Below, piece after piece: positions 50,141-59,285 of a stretch of DNA of 64,000 nt. The notes beneath the pieces are model-generated. The model did no database searches. It worked only from the letters and a program-made list of their open reading frames with translations, and was not told where the DNA came from. The position numbers were made by a program, and so were the translations under genes. The stretch is from RGIG8306 sp964566025. Its GTDB lineage: Bacteria > Bacillota > Clostridia > Lachnospirales > Lachnospiraceae. Every line of letters starts with the position of its first letter. The stretch's first letter is position 1. The DNA lies in the NCBI GenBank assembly GCA_964566025.1, contig CAZMHF010000002.1, positions 27,223-91,222 of the forward strand, read 5' to 3'.

Positions 50141-53100
50141 TACCGGGCAAAAACACAAAACACACTTTGCAAAGTCCCGTAACGCCTTCTAAATCAAATA
50201 ACTGCTCTTCAAATTCCCCATCCGTTTGATTAATAAATTCAATCGCTTGATTATGGTCTTTTCCATTATTGCAACGAATATGAATCGTACTAACTGGTAT
50301 ACCCGAATGTCCACAGATTTTGATTTTTGAAAACCCTTTTTCCTTAAAATCCATACCCGTATACGTAATCGTTACATTGTTGCCTATTTCTTTAATAGAA
50401 TCCTCACACACAACAAAAGAATCGCCCACAATTGAATCATTTTCCGTAGCCTCTAATTTTGAAAATGCTTTTTCGTATTTTGTAAAAGAAAACCCTTTGA
50501 TGTGAACTTTCGATTCCATTTTAAAGCCAATCGTTTGAATACCCTTTAAGCGCTTTGGCAAACGATAGGTTGCTGGTTGGTATGTATTCCAAATTGGCGT
50601 TAGATGATAGCTTTCCGTTGAAAGAAGCTCTCCACCTTCATTCGGAATCCCCTGCCATATTTCAAAATGTAATGGATCGTGGCTATTGTGGAAAAACGGA
50701 ATCGTAATCTCATCCGAACCATAATCACCAAAGTTTAGATTCTCAAAACCGACAAAACTCATTGTATCACGCGCTGTTGATACGCCCCGCTCATTGCCAT
50801 TTCCTAAATCACCAATGCCTCTTGTATATAAACCGCCTGTAACGAATTCGTATGGATTGATATCTAATTTGCCAAATCCCTGTACTTCAAATTCAAGATC
50901 TGACATAACCTCTGCGCGGGGACGTCCATTTTTTGCAATGCAACGCAAGCGGAACTTGCCGTCACCTTTTCCTATAACAACTACCCGATCCTCGAGCACC
51001 TCAAATGTCGCTTCATGTGTATCAATTCCCGCATCATTAATAATACGCCATGTAAAATCCTTTGGAGAGTACGTTGTATTTAGTGGTAGTGCTTTATAAT
51101 TCACTTCAATCCTTGAATGTTCCTTTGAAATAATTTGGCTAGTGGCGCTTAGTTCTACTTTTCGCACAGGAATCTCTTCATCAGCATTTTGCACTTCATA
51201 TGCTTGTTTTGAATTTGCAATTAAATAATCGCTAACGCCTGTTTCGACTTCCGTCTCAATAACACTTAGCGTTAATTCCTTTGACACCAATTCATTGGAT
51301 GTAATGGTAATCATAATATCGCCTGCTTCAAAATTGCTTTGAATCATTGCCAATAGTTTTCCATTAAACAAGCGTTTTGAAAGCCCTTTATAAGAATCAT
51401 AATCGGTACTGCTACCATTATCAAGACCGACCAGGCGACCTGCCCCGCTTACTTCTACAAACATGCGATTGTTCGCATTAGAAACCATGTGACCATCGCC
51501 ATCTTCTACGCCGATTTCCACAAATACGATATCGACACCATTTGCAAGCATCACCTCTTTATCAAGCGTAGCGCAAATTTTCACAGGATCGCGAAAAGAC
51601 GATTGCTTATCACTCGCTATTTCAACATCATTTTCATCATAAGCCAATGCCACTAATTCACCCTTCTCATAATGAACCAAGAAGTCGCCAAATAGCTCCT
51701 CTCCTGCCGTATGGTCGATTGTTTTCTCTCCCACCTTTTCACCATTAAAATATAGCGCAACCTTTGGTGCATTGCTGTATAGGCGAACATTCACTAATTG
51801 ACCTTCGTTGAAATCCCAATAAGGCAATATATGAACAAATGGATCGTCCTTGTAGCTTGTCCATTCACCCTTGTAGGCATAGAAAGAATCCTTCTTAAAA
51901 CCTGCTGTATCGATTTGTCCGAAGTAAGAGTTTTTTGTACTATAAGGGGTTGGCTCACCAATATAGTCAAAGCCCGTCCATATGTATTGCCCTAGACAAT
52001 ACTTTCTATCACGATCATCTATAATACAAGCAAAGGTCGATTTTGCTCCCCAGCTTGTTGTACAATTGCCTAATGAAGAGCATTGTTCATCATCATTGGC
52101 AAGCATAGATTGTGATGCAGGAAAATGATAAACGCCTCGACTCTGAACCGTAGAAGCCGTCTCGCTTCCATATATAATCCAGTCAGGATACGTTCCATGA
52201 TGAGCATCGTATAAATATTCACCATAATTGTACCCAACAATCGGAATTTCTTTTGCCGCATCCTGTGTGTTTTCCCATGGCATATAATTTGAACCAAAGG
52301 TCACCCACGCATTCCATTTTGGATCATGTTTTAACACTAGATCACGCAAAATAATTGCCACTTCTTTTCCACGCGCACCATGATGTGTATCATAAATTTC
52401 ATTTCCAATGCTCCACATAATAAGTGATGGATGATTGCGATCTCTTCTCACCCATGCGGCAACGTCCTTTTCATGCCACTTAGGGAAGAAGCGCGCATAA
52501 TCGTATGGTGTCTTTGCACCCTCCCACATATCAAACGCCTCTGAAACAATCAACAAACCCATTTCGTCTGCTAATCGCATAAATGTCTTTGAGGGCATAT
52601 TGTGTGATGTACGAATCGAATTAACGCCCATCTCCATGAGAAGCTTGAATTGTCTACGAAGTGCTACTTCATTTGTTGCCGCACCAAGCGCCCCAAGGTC
52701 ATGATGCTGACAACAGCCATGTAATTTTACATAGGTATCATTTAAATAGAATCCATCATTTTTTGTGAACTTCAATGTTCGAAAACCGAATGGTTCTTCG
52801 ATTGTATCAAGAAGCACCTCGTCCTCGTATAAATTCGTCACTAACGTATAACAATGTGGTGATGTGATATCCCATAATTGTGGATTTTCTACATACACGG
52901 TTTGTTTCGTTTCGTATAGATTTGTCGCTTCTTGGCCCATAAGCTTGTCAACTGTTATTTCACAATTTATAGCAGGTAGCTCCTTGATATAATGACAAAC
53001 ACGATAGGTTTTTGCGCTTGTCATACCGCTTACTTCTGCTTGAATATCTACGTAAAATGCACTAGCATGTTCCTTGTCTTTTTGGGGAGCAATGTATACG

Positions 53101-53552
53101 CCGTCGCTTACAAGATGCGCTTTGGGAAGTGTACGCAAATATACATCACGATAAATACCTGCCCCACTATACCATCTAGAGTTTGGGCACTCATATACGA
53201 CTTTTACAACCAATTGATTTGTGCCATCTACCAGATAGTCACTAATATCAAACGCAAAGCTACTATACCCATATTTCCATTCGCCGACCTTTTGGTTGTT
53301 TAAAAAAATCGTTGAATCCATATAGATACCTTCAAAATAGATTTCGTATACGTTATCTTCTTTGTGTAATGAAAATTCTTTTTTGTACCAGCCTTCACCC
53401 GTTTCGTATAGGTTATATGCGTCAGCAATCATCCAGTCGTGTGGAATATCAACCGTTTGCCAATGTGCCGCAGCCATTGCCTCCTCATACGTTGTGCCAA
53501 TTGGATGTTTAGCAAATAAAAATCCATTATTAAATTTTTCTATGTGTCTCAT
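50100..53552 (-). CDS. GH2 beta-galactosidase-like enzyme
   Basis: A 1150-residue cytosolic glycoside hydrolase family 2 enzyme. The N-terminal jelly roll (VDIPHDWMIADAYN, ETGEGWYKKEF) and an Ig domain precede the TIM barrel with GCCQHHDLGALGAA, SIRTSHNMPS, the acid Glu in WSIGNEIYD and the nucleophile Glu in IIYGSETAST. The DUF4982-like and further Ig-like modules follow, and a C-terminal beta domain (1010-1150) of carbohydrate-binding style ends the protein. The open frame reaches 53645, but MRHIEKFNNG at 53552 has GAGGTG upstream and the extra part crosses the terminator of the 6S RNA, so 53552 is used. Substrate: beta-galactosides or plant/host glycans. No signal peptide. Confidence 0.9.
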   Translation of the reverse strand: MRHIEKFNNGFLFAKHPIGTTYEEAMAAAHWQTVDIPHDWMIADAYNLYETGEGWYKKEFSLHKEDNVYEIYFEGIYMDSTIFLNNQKVGEWKYGYSSFAFDISDYLVDGTNQLVVKVVYECPNSRWYSGAGIYRDVYLRTLPKAHLVSDGVYIAPQKDKEHASAFYVDIQAEVSGMTSAKTYRVCHYIKELPAINCEITVDKLMGQEATNLYETKQTVYVENPQLWDITSPHCYTLVTNLYEDEVLLDTIEEPFGFRTLKFTKNDGFYLNDTYVKLHGCCQHHDLGALGAATNEVALRRQFKLLMEMGVNSIRTSHNMPSKTFMRLADEMGLLIVSEAFDMWEGAKTPYDYARFFPKWHEKDVAAWVRRDRNHPSLIMWSIGNEIYDTHHGARGKEVAIILRDLVLKHDPKWNAWVTFGSNYMPWENTQDAAKEIPIVGYNYGEYLYDAHHGTYPDWIIYGSETASTVQSRGVYHFPASQSMLANDDEQCSSLGNCTTSWGAKSTFACIIDDRDRKYCLGQYIWTGFDYIGEPTPYSTKNSYFGQIDTAGFKKDSFYAYKGEWTSYKDDPFVHILPYWDFNEGQLVNVRLYSNAPKVALYFNGEKVGEKTIDHTAGEELFGDFLVHYEKGELVALAYDENDVEIASDKQSSFRDPVKICATLDKEVMLANGVDIVFVEIGVEDGDGHMVSNANNRMFVEVSGAGRLVGLDNGSSTDYDSYKGLSKRLFNGKLLAMIQSNFEAGDIMITITSNELVSKELTLSVIETEVETGVSDYLIANSKQAYEVQNADEEIPVRKVELSATSQIISKEHSRIEVNYKALPLNTTYSPKDFTWRIINDAGIDTHEATFEVLEDRVVVIGKGDGKFRLRCIAKNGRPRAEVMSDLEFEVQGFGKLDINPYEFVTGGLYTRGIGDLGNGNERGVSTARDTMSFVGFENLNFGDYGSDEITIPFFHNSHDPLHFEIWQGIPNEGGELLSTESYHLTPIWNTYQPATYRLPKRLKGIQTIGFKMESKVHIKGFSFTKYEKAFSKLEATENDSIVGDSFVVCEDSIKEIGNNVTITYTGMDFKEKGFSKIKICGHSGIPVSTIHIRCNNGKDHNQAIEFINQTDGEFEEQLFDLEGVTGLCKVCFVFLPGSNFNLKSIQFIEG

Positions 53553-53625
53553 ACGCACCTCATTATTTTTTTCTTCATTGTAACATTGAATTTGGTGAAG
53601 AACAATCCCAAAATCATATTTGCAC

Positions 53626-53657
53626 AAAAAAATAGGACAAAGCAATGCTCTGTCCTA
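53626..53657 (-). terminator. Rho-independent terminator of the 6S RNA candidate
   Basis: Minus strand AGGACAGAG pairs with CTTTGTCCT and is followed by ATTTTTTT. It sits directly behind the structured RNA and before the GH2 gene. Confidence 0.88.
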
Positions 53658-53854
53658 ATATATACCCAAAATGCCGGTTCTTATAGTTGACGCCCAGCGG
53701 ATGCTAGGTGGGTTACCGCGATCACTTCGCTGTCATCCACTCGAAGGAGGCTCGACATAAAAAGTGATAATATAGGAATCCCTTAAGTCAAATTGTAGGT
53801 TCAAGTTATAAGAGTATCGAACATCTCAGGCGAATATCTTATGTGGTTCTTTAT
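53658..53854 (-). ncRNA. ssrS: 6S RNA candidate
   Basis: A 310-bp gap holds a structured RNA of about 195 nt with its own promoter and terminator. The 5' part reads GCCTGAGATGTTCG, the start known from 6S RNAs, and CCTGAGATG pairs along its whole length with CATTTTGGG at the 3' end to close the molecule. Between them are an AT-rich open region and stable inner hairpins such as GCGAAGTGATCGC. 6S RNA binds and holds RNA polymerase in stationary phase. Assigned by eye from ends, length and promoter; the central bubble was not fully folded. Confidence 0.68.
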
Positions 53855-53860
53855 AAGTAT

Positions 53861-53889
53861 ATTGTAGTGGATTATGCCAAAAAAGTCAA
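53861..53889 (-). promoter_or_regulatory. Promoter of the 6S RNA candidate
   Basis: Minus strand TTGACT, 17 nt, TACAAT; transcription would begin near 53854. Confidence 0.75.
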
Positions 53890-53955
53890 CTGTTTTTTAT
53901 CAAGTGGCCTCTTTGAAATTCACTTTATTTAGAAGTGATGGTCTTCATTTAAGAA

Positions 53956-55254
53956 CTAAAGTATATCCAAAATAATTGAGGGCGCATTGATTTTTTCTTT
54001 TGAAATACTATACGCCTCTAATAACATTTTCTCTAAATTATCGAAGCAATTGATTCGGTTGCTATAAAAAACAGCCATCGCTTCCCCTTTTTCAATCGGA
54101 TCGCCTATCTTTTTCTTAAGATAAATTCCTGCCGAAAAATCAATCGTATCCCCCAGTATCATGTGCCCCGCACCGAGCATTGCCGATATTTCTCCACAAA
54201 CTTGCGTTTCGATACGACTTACATAACCACTTGATTGGCTTTTAACGATATATATATTCCTTGCCTCTTCAAACCTCTCTGGGTGATAAATATATTGCGA
54301 ATCGCCACCTTGATATTGAACCATTTGAGCTAATTTTTCTAATGCCTTTTTACTGCCTAGCGCTTCTTTTGCCATTTCAATGCAATCACTATTAGGCTTC
54401 ATAAGCGCCTGTTCCAATAATGCAGCCGCCATTTGAATACAAAGATTGGTTAGATCTTCTGGCCCTTCACCATTTAGCACAGCAATCACCTCTTGTATTT
54501 CGAGAGCATTTCCAATCGCAAAACCAAGTGGCATATCCATATTGGTCAAAAACGCTGTTACTTTTCGATTTGACAATGTACCAATGGCAACCATCTTTTT
54601 AGCTAGTTCCCTTGCACTTGATAAATTCTTCATAAAAGCGCCACTTCCAACCTTGACATCTAGCAAAATCACGTCGCTTCCTAGCGCAAGCTTTTTACTC
54701 ATAATAGATGACGCAATCAAGGACGGATTTTCTACTGTCGCCGTTACATCACGAAGAGCGTATAATTTTTTATCGGCCGGTACGATATTATTTGTTTGCG
54801 CCATAATACTAATGCCGATTTCATTCACTTGTTGAATAAAATGCGCATATGAGATTTCGGTTTGAAAACCTGGTATGGACTCTAATTTATCAATCGTTCC
54901 ACCTGTATGACCAAGTCCTCTTCCTGACATTTTCGCAAATTTTCCACCACAAGCTGCCACAATTGGTCCAATAATCAAGGATGTTTTATCTCCAACTCCA
55001 CCCGTACTATGCTTATCCACCTTCACACCATGTATATTCGACAAATTCATTTGCTCACCCGAATCACGCATGACCATTGTTAAGTTCGTTGTTTCCGCAT
55101 CGTCAAGGCCATTAAAATAAACGGCCATCAAAAAAGCCGATACCTGATAATCAGGAATATTCCCCTTTGTATACTCTCCAATAAAAAACGAAATTTCATC
55201 TTCCGTCAATGGCAAACCATTTCGCTTTTTCATAATGATATCCACTGCTCTCAT
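53956..55254 (-). CDS. pdp: Pyrimidine-nucleoside phosphorylase
   Basis: Splits uridine, thymidine and deoxyuridine with phosphate to base and (deoxy)ribose-1-phosphate. 432 residues starting MRAVDIIMKKRNGLPLTEDE. It contains KVDKHSTGGVGDKTSLI (the family signature and phosphate site), KMSGRGLGHTGGTIDKLESI, and ALRDVTATVENPSLIASSIMS. The length is that of Firmicute Pdp rather than the slightly longer enteric DeoA. It is last in the operon with cdd and the DeoB-DeoC gene and supplies deoxyribose-1-phosphate to them. Confidence 0.95.
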   Translation of the reverse strand: MRAVDIIMKKRNGLPLTEDEISFFIGEYTKGNIPDYQVSAFLMAVYFNGLDDAETTNLTMVMRDSGEQMNLSNIHGVKVDKHSTGGVGDKTSLIIGPIVAACGGKFAKMSGRGLGHTGGTIDKLESIPGFQTEISYAHFIQQVNEIGISIMAQTNNIVPADKKLYALRDVTATVENPSLIASSIMSKKLALGSDVILLDVKVGSGAFMKNLSSARELAKKMVAIGTLSNRKVTAFLTNMDMPLGFAIGNALEIQEVIAVLNGEGPEDLTNLCIQMAAALLEQALMKPNSDCIEMAKEALGSKKALEKLAQMVQYQGGDSQYIYHPERFEEARNIYIVKSQSSGYVSRIETQVCGEISAMLGAGHMILGDTIDFSAGIYLKKKIGDPIEKGEAMAVFYSNRINCFDNLEKMLLEAYSISKEKINAPSIILDIL

Positions 55255-55278
55255 GCAAACTCCTCCTTTGCAAACTCC

Positions 55279-55671
55279 CTATAAAACAAAGCCATGCGGA
55301 AGCAATTCTTCCATTGTGTAAACCTTGTATTCGCCATGAATACTCGCACAAATAATCAAAAAGGTCTGCGCGTCAACAAATTCACTTAAAAACTGGCGGC
55401 ATACACCACATGGTGTACAAAGTTCCTCACCTACCACTGCAATGGCACTAAATTCTTTCTCCCCTTCACTTATCGCTTTTGCAATGGCAGATCTCTCTGC
55501 ACATATTGTTGGCGAATACGCGGCATTTTCGATATTGGTACCCACAAAAATCTCACCCTTTTTTGTCAAAAGCGCAGCACCTACTTTAAAATTCGAATAC
55601 GGCGAATAAGAAAACTCTCGCACATCTATCGCCTTTTCAATTAACAAATTTATCATTTTTTCATCCATCAT
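55279..55671 (-). CDS. cdd: Cytidine deaminase
   Basis: Zinc enzyme converting (deoxy)cytidine to (deoxy)uridine. 130 residues with FSYSPYSNFKVGAAL, GTNIENAAYSPTICAERSA (catalytic Glu and zinc Cys) and PCGVCRQFLSEF (the other zinc ligands). A normal small tetrameric-type Cdd. The start overlaps the stop of the fusion gene by one base (TAATG), so they are coupled; pdp follows 24 nt later. Confidence 0.96.
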   Translation of the reverse strand: MMDEKMINLLIEKAIDVREFSYSPYSNFKVGAALLTKKGEIFVGTNIENAAYSPTICAERSAIAKAISEGEKEFSAIAVVGEELCTPCGVCRQFLSEFVDAQTFLIICASIHGEYKVYTMEELLPHGFVL

Positions 55672-57461
55672 TAATACTCCGTTGTTGTTTCTTGTTTCAT
55701 AAGCTTTATCAATCGGCTTGTTCCAAGACGACTAGCACCTGCCTTTACAAAAGCATATGCATCCTCAAAAGAAGCAATGCCTCCTGCTGCCTTGATTTTT
55801 ACCTCTGCTCCCACATGCTTTTTAAATAATTCAATATCTTCTAAGGTAGCACCACCACGCGAAAATCCCGTCGAGGTCTTAATATAATCCGCTTTTGCAT
55901 TAGTTACAATTTCGCACATTTTTATTTTCTCTTCTTCTGTCAGTAAGCACGTTTCGATAATCACCTTCAATATCGCATCACTATCTTTACATATCGCCTT
56001 CAATGCTTTAATTTCTTCCTCAATCAAGTCATATCGTTTTTCTTTCAAATAACCAATCGGGATTACCATATCAATTTCGTCTGCTCCATCTTGCAAAGCT
56101 TTTTTGGTTTCAAATACCTTTACTTCCTTTGTCATATAGCCATTTGGAAAACCAATAACTGTGCAAATCGTCAAAGCGTCCTTGTATGTTTCTTTGACTT
56201 CTTTCACAAAAAGAGGCGGTATACAAACGGATGCTGTTTGAAATGCAATTGCCTCCTCACACAAGTTAAAAATCTCGCTACTTGTCGCATCTGGTGCAAG
56301 CAATGTATGGTCTACCATCTTTAGCATTTTTTCCTTCAACAAATAATCCTCCACATACTTTCCGATATAGTCGAAACCTTTTATCGTTCCCATATTATAA
56401 TCACTCGCTATATTGTTTCCTACCATAACAAGCGGCACATATTCTCTAGAATGATCCGTCGATTCTGTTGCAGGGTCGCAACCATGATCTGCCGTAACCA
56501 TCAAGATATCATCAGCACGCAATGCTTCAACAATTGGCATAATCGCTTTATCAAACTCACTTAATGCCCTCGCATACCCATCTACATCATTCCGATGCCC
56601 AAACAGCATATCAAAGTCCACTAAATTGACAAAACAAAGACCTTCAAACGACACCTCTACTAAATCACGCAATTTGGCCAGACCTTCTTGATTGTTTTTC
56701 GTCGGAAATGATTGTGTTATCCCCTCTCCTGCAAAAATATCCGCAATCTTTCCAACACCTATCACCTCTAATCCCGCACTCTTTAGGCGGTCTAAAACGG
56801 TAGGATGTGGCGTTTTCAGGGAATAATCGTGCCGTCCTTCTGTTCGATAAAATGCTCCCTCAACGCCTGCAAATGGCCTTGCAATCACGCGCCCTACTGC
56901 GTACTTGCCTACTGCAAGCTCACGCACTTTTTCACATATTTCATATAACTCTTCTAATGGAATGCTATCTACATGAGCAGCAATCTGTATCACACTATCT
57001 GCCGACGTGTAGATAATTAGACCGTTAGTGTCTATCATTTCTTGACCATATTCTTCAATTACTTTTGTCCCTGAAAACGGAAGCCCGCATAAGACGTTCC
57101 GACCAATAACATTCTCAATGTTTCGTAAAAATTCTTTCGGAATTCCCATTTCAAAAACAGGCATAGCAGACTCCAATATAACCCCCATCATCTCCCAATG
57201 TCCTGTTGTTGTATCTTTTCCTTTTGATTTTTCTTCTAATCGTGCGATTGTTCCTTGAAATGACTTGTCATCTTTTGGGTACAATTCTTTGGTTCCTTCT
57301 ATATCAAACAAACCAAGCCTCGCCATATTGGGCATCGCAAATTCAGGTGATGCCGACACACTCCTAAGGGTATGTGACCCCTCGTCGCCATAATGTATCG
57401 CATCGGGCATCGCACCAATCCCCATACTATCTAATACAATCAAAAATACGCGTCTTCCCAT
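55671..57461 (-). CDS. deoB-deoC: Phosphopentomutase-deoxyribosephosphate aldolase fusion
   Basis: A 596-residue fusion of two consecutive enzymes. Residues 1-378 are phosphopentomutase DeoB (FLIVLDSMGIGAMPDA metal site, GKDTTTGHWEMMG with the phosphorylated Thr, TADHGCDPATESTDHSREYVP). Residues 379-596 are DeoC (MVDHTLLAPDAT, KADYIKTSTGF with the Schiff-base Lys, KAAGGI). They convert deoxyribose-1-phosphate through the 5-phosphate to glyceraldehyde-3-phosphate and acetaldehyde. The join is seamless, without linker or stop. AAGGA stands 4-5 nt before an internal ATG at 56327, the natural DeoC start, so a free DeoC could also be made. The ATG at 57461 has AAAGGTG upstream; a longer frame to 57506 lacks support. 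Confidence 0.93.
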   Translation of the reverse strand: MGRRVFLIVLDSMGIGAMPDAIHYGDEGSHTLRSVSASPEFAMPNMARLGLFDIEGTKELYPKDDKSFQGTIARLEEKSKGKDTTTGHWEMMGVILESAMPVFEMGIPKEFLRNIENVIGRNVLCGLPFSGTKVIEEYGQEMIDTNGLIIYTSADSVIQIAAHVDSIPLEELYEICEKVRELAVGKYAVGRVIARPFAGVEGAFYRTEGRHDYSLKTPHPTVLDRLKSAGLEVIGVGKIADIFAGEGITQSFPTKNNQEGLAKLRDLVEVSFEGLCFVNLVDFDMLFGHRNDVDGYARALSEFDKAIMPIVEALRADDILMVTADHGCDPATESTDHSREYVPLVMVGNNIASDYNMGTIKGFDYIGKYVEDYLLKEKMLKMVDHTLLAPDATSSEIFNLCEEAIAFQTASVCIPPLFVKEVKETYKDALTICTVIGFPNGYMTKEVKVFETKKALQDGADEIDMVIPIGYLKEKRYDLIEEEIKALKAICKDSDAILKVIIETCLLTEEEKIKMCEIVTNAKADYIKTSTGFSRGGATLEDIELFKKHVGAEVKIKAAGGIASFEDAYAFVKAGASRLGTSRLIKLMKQETTTEY

Positions 57462-57520
57462 TTTATACACCTTTCTACAACGAAAGGACAAAGGTATCAA
57501 AACCATTGTCCTTTATCTAT

Positions 57521-58939
57521 TTATAGCAATCCATCTCCATAATGTATCTTGCTACGATAACGACCTCTACGTTTTCTTCGTTTTTTTGCCGAGTAAATCG
57601 AAAACGCAATAAAAACAATCGCAATCACAATCATCAATACCACACAAAGTTTAATCGTTTTTAGTAGCGCATTGTTATCATTTTTCTTTGCTTTTTTATG
57701 TGACGTAACAGGTGCACTACTTGTTGTATCATTTTCACCTTCTTTTGTCGTCACTTCTTCGATCGTAGTCGCTTCTGTTGGTGTTTCCTTTCTATAAACC
57801 AATGGCTCATAGGTTGGCTCTACATACTTTCCATCTGGCAATCCATTCGGATTTGTTGTCAAAAAGGCAGATGCTACATACACCAATTTATCTCCCGATT
57901 GAATCTTACTCCATTTGCCCCATGTCGCAATGCGTGTCGCTTCTTTTTTTCCTTCTAATGAACCAACCGTATTTGCATATAGACATGGTTTTTCACGCAT
58001 GCGCACATTTTCAATCGCATATACGGTTTCTTCTTTTTCAATCCATTCAACACCACAAGACTCTCCTTGTAACATCTCAAAACCATGTTCCATCATCAAC
58101 ATCGTATCCGTATAAAAGCAAGCTTCGTCCGACTTCATAACAACTGCAACCAAATGGTCTACTTGGTTTGTAATTTTATTGATTCGTTTTGCTGCCGTCA
58201 CTAATGTACGACCTGCTTCAACTGTATAGCCCGTTTTTCCTGCATAAGCACCTGGGTAAGAAATCGTCTTATTGACCATCCTATGCCCCATTGTCAAATT
58301 TCTAGCTTCATGTTTATTTGTTTTTGGAATGGTATACTGGGCACACGAAGCAATCTCAACAAAATCTTCGTTGCTCAATGCTTCGATAAAAATCAATCCC
58401 AAATCATATGGCGTTGTATAATGATTTTCGTCATGCAATCCATGTGCATTCACAAAATTCGTGTTCGTCGCTCCGATTTCCAATGCTTTTTTGTTCATAA
58501 GCTTTACAAATTCGGCTTCGCTACCAGATACATGCTCTGCCAGCATTTTTGCACATTCATTGCCTGATGCTAACATCAAACCATGTAAGGCATCTTCGAT
58601 TGTCATCATCTCACCAATCTCTGCTTTTGGTGTCAATGTTGAGCTAATCAATGCAACATCCACCCCACTTGCCGTAAATGTAATAATCTCCTGGAGATTC
58701 GGGCAATTTTCAAGCACAAGCAACGCCGTCATAACCTTCGTAACGCTCGCTGGAAAATACTTTTCATTTGCATTTTTGGATGTAATGACTTCGCCTGTTG
58801 TCACTTCCATAAGAGCATAGCCTTCAGAAAGTGTATCGTGTCCCTTTACATCTGCATAGCCCGAAACAACGGCTGTCTGAACCAAGCATAACATACATAT
58901 TATAAGCAGACTGATCTTTTTTATTATCTTTTTTATCAT
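57521..58939 (-). CDS. dacF: D-alanyl-D-alanine carboxypeptidase (PBP5 type)
   Basis: Trims the last D-Ala from peptidoglycan side chains outside the membrane. 472 residues: signal peptide 1-28 (KISLLIICMLCLVQTAVVSG), S11 peptidase domain with FPASVTKVMTALL (catalytic Ser and Lys), SGNECAKMLAEHV and KTGYTVEAG, then a small beta domain and, unusually for the family, a Thr-rich linker (TPTEATTIEEVTTKEGEN) followed by a membrane helix (LCVVLMIVIAIVFIAFSIYS) and a basic tail. The C-terminal helix anchors it instead of the amphipathic helix. It lies 59 nt before deoB-deoC in the same direction. Symbol by similarity only. Confidence 0.92.
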   Translation of the reverse strand: MIKKIIKKISLLIICMLCLVQTAVVSGYADVKGHDTLSEGYALMEVTTGEVITSKNANEKYFPASVTKVMTALLVLENCPNLQEIITFTASGVDVALISSTLTPKAEIGEMMTIEDALHGLMLASGNECAKMLAEHVSGSEAEFVKLMNKKALEIGATNTNFVNAHGLHDENHYTTPYDLGLIFIEALSNEDFVEIASCAQYTIPKTNKHEARNLTMGHRMVNKTISYPGAYAGKTGYTVEAGRTLVTAAKRINKITNQVDHLVAVVMKSDEACFYTDTMLMMEHGFEMLQGESCGVEWIEKEETVYAIENVRMREKPCLYANTVGSLEGKKEATRIATWGKWSKIQSGDKLVYVASAFLTTNPNGLPDGKYVEPTYEPLVYRKETPTEATTIEEVTTKEGENDTTSSAPVTSHKKAKKNDNNALLKTIKLCVVLMIVIAIVFIAFSIYSAKKRRKRRGRYRSKIHYGDGLL

Positions 58940-58974
58940 CTTACCACTCCTATAATCAAATCATATCTTATACC

Positions 58975-59003
58975 ATTATAAAATATTGTTACCGAGTTAG
59001 CAA
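58975..59003 (-). promoter_or_regulatory. Promoter of the dacF gene
   Basis: Minus strand TTGCTA, 17 nt, TATAAT, 35 nt before the ATG. Confidence 0.75.
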
Positions 59004-59180
59004 GCAATTTATCCAAAAAGCCTTATGAAAGCTGTACATAATCACAAATTTTTCTGGTAGTTCTTTCTTTTGATGTCCGTTTTTGCTAGATTTTATGTAT
59101 GCCTTATCATAGCTGTTCACTATTTGCAACCTAAAATACGTTTCAGATTATTCTTCACTCTAAAATTTTTTAATTTTCGC

Positions 59181-59209
59181 TTGCAATTTGAAATTGAATT
59201 TCGTATAAT
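59181..59209 (+). promoter_or_regulatory. Promoter of the Abi hairpin RNA and gene
   Basis: TTGCAA, 17 nt, TATAAT. Transcription would begin at about 59216, directly before the hairpin and 70 nt before the Abi start codon. Confidence 0.8.
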
Positions 59210-59215
59210 GTCATT

Positions 59216-59270
59216 AACAGTACTCGACACGCCTCTCCACGATGCGGACCAGGTCGAGTCATTTTATTTT
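59216..59270 (+). ncRNA. abiF-type small hairpin RNA candidate
   Basis: ACTCGAC (59222-59228) pairs with GTCGAGT (59253-59259), enclosing a 24-nt loop region with GC-rich parts (CGCCTC and GCGGACC) that could form an inner stem or pseudoknot, followed by CATTTTATTTT, a weak terminator-like tail. It lies between the promoter and the Abi gene. Structured RNAs at this position have been described for abiF genes and, from memory, act as antitoxins of the HEPN protein. Assignment rests on position and shape. Confidence 0.55.
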
Positions 59271-59285
59271 AAAGGTAAATTTACT

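Noticed and set aside
53553..53645. Longer N-terminus of the GH2 enzyme
   Set aside because: The extra codons cross the terminator of the 6S-like RNA and have no ribosome site; the ATG at 53552 does.
59070..59285. Longer N-terminus of the Abi protein
   Set aside because: It would cover the promoter and hairpin RNA, and its composition (many F and L) is unlike the family.
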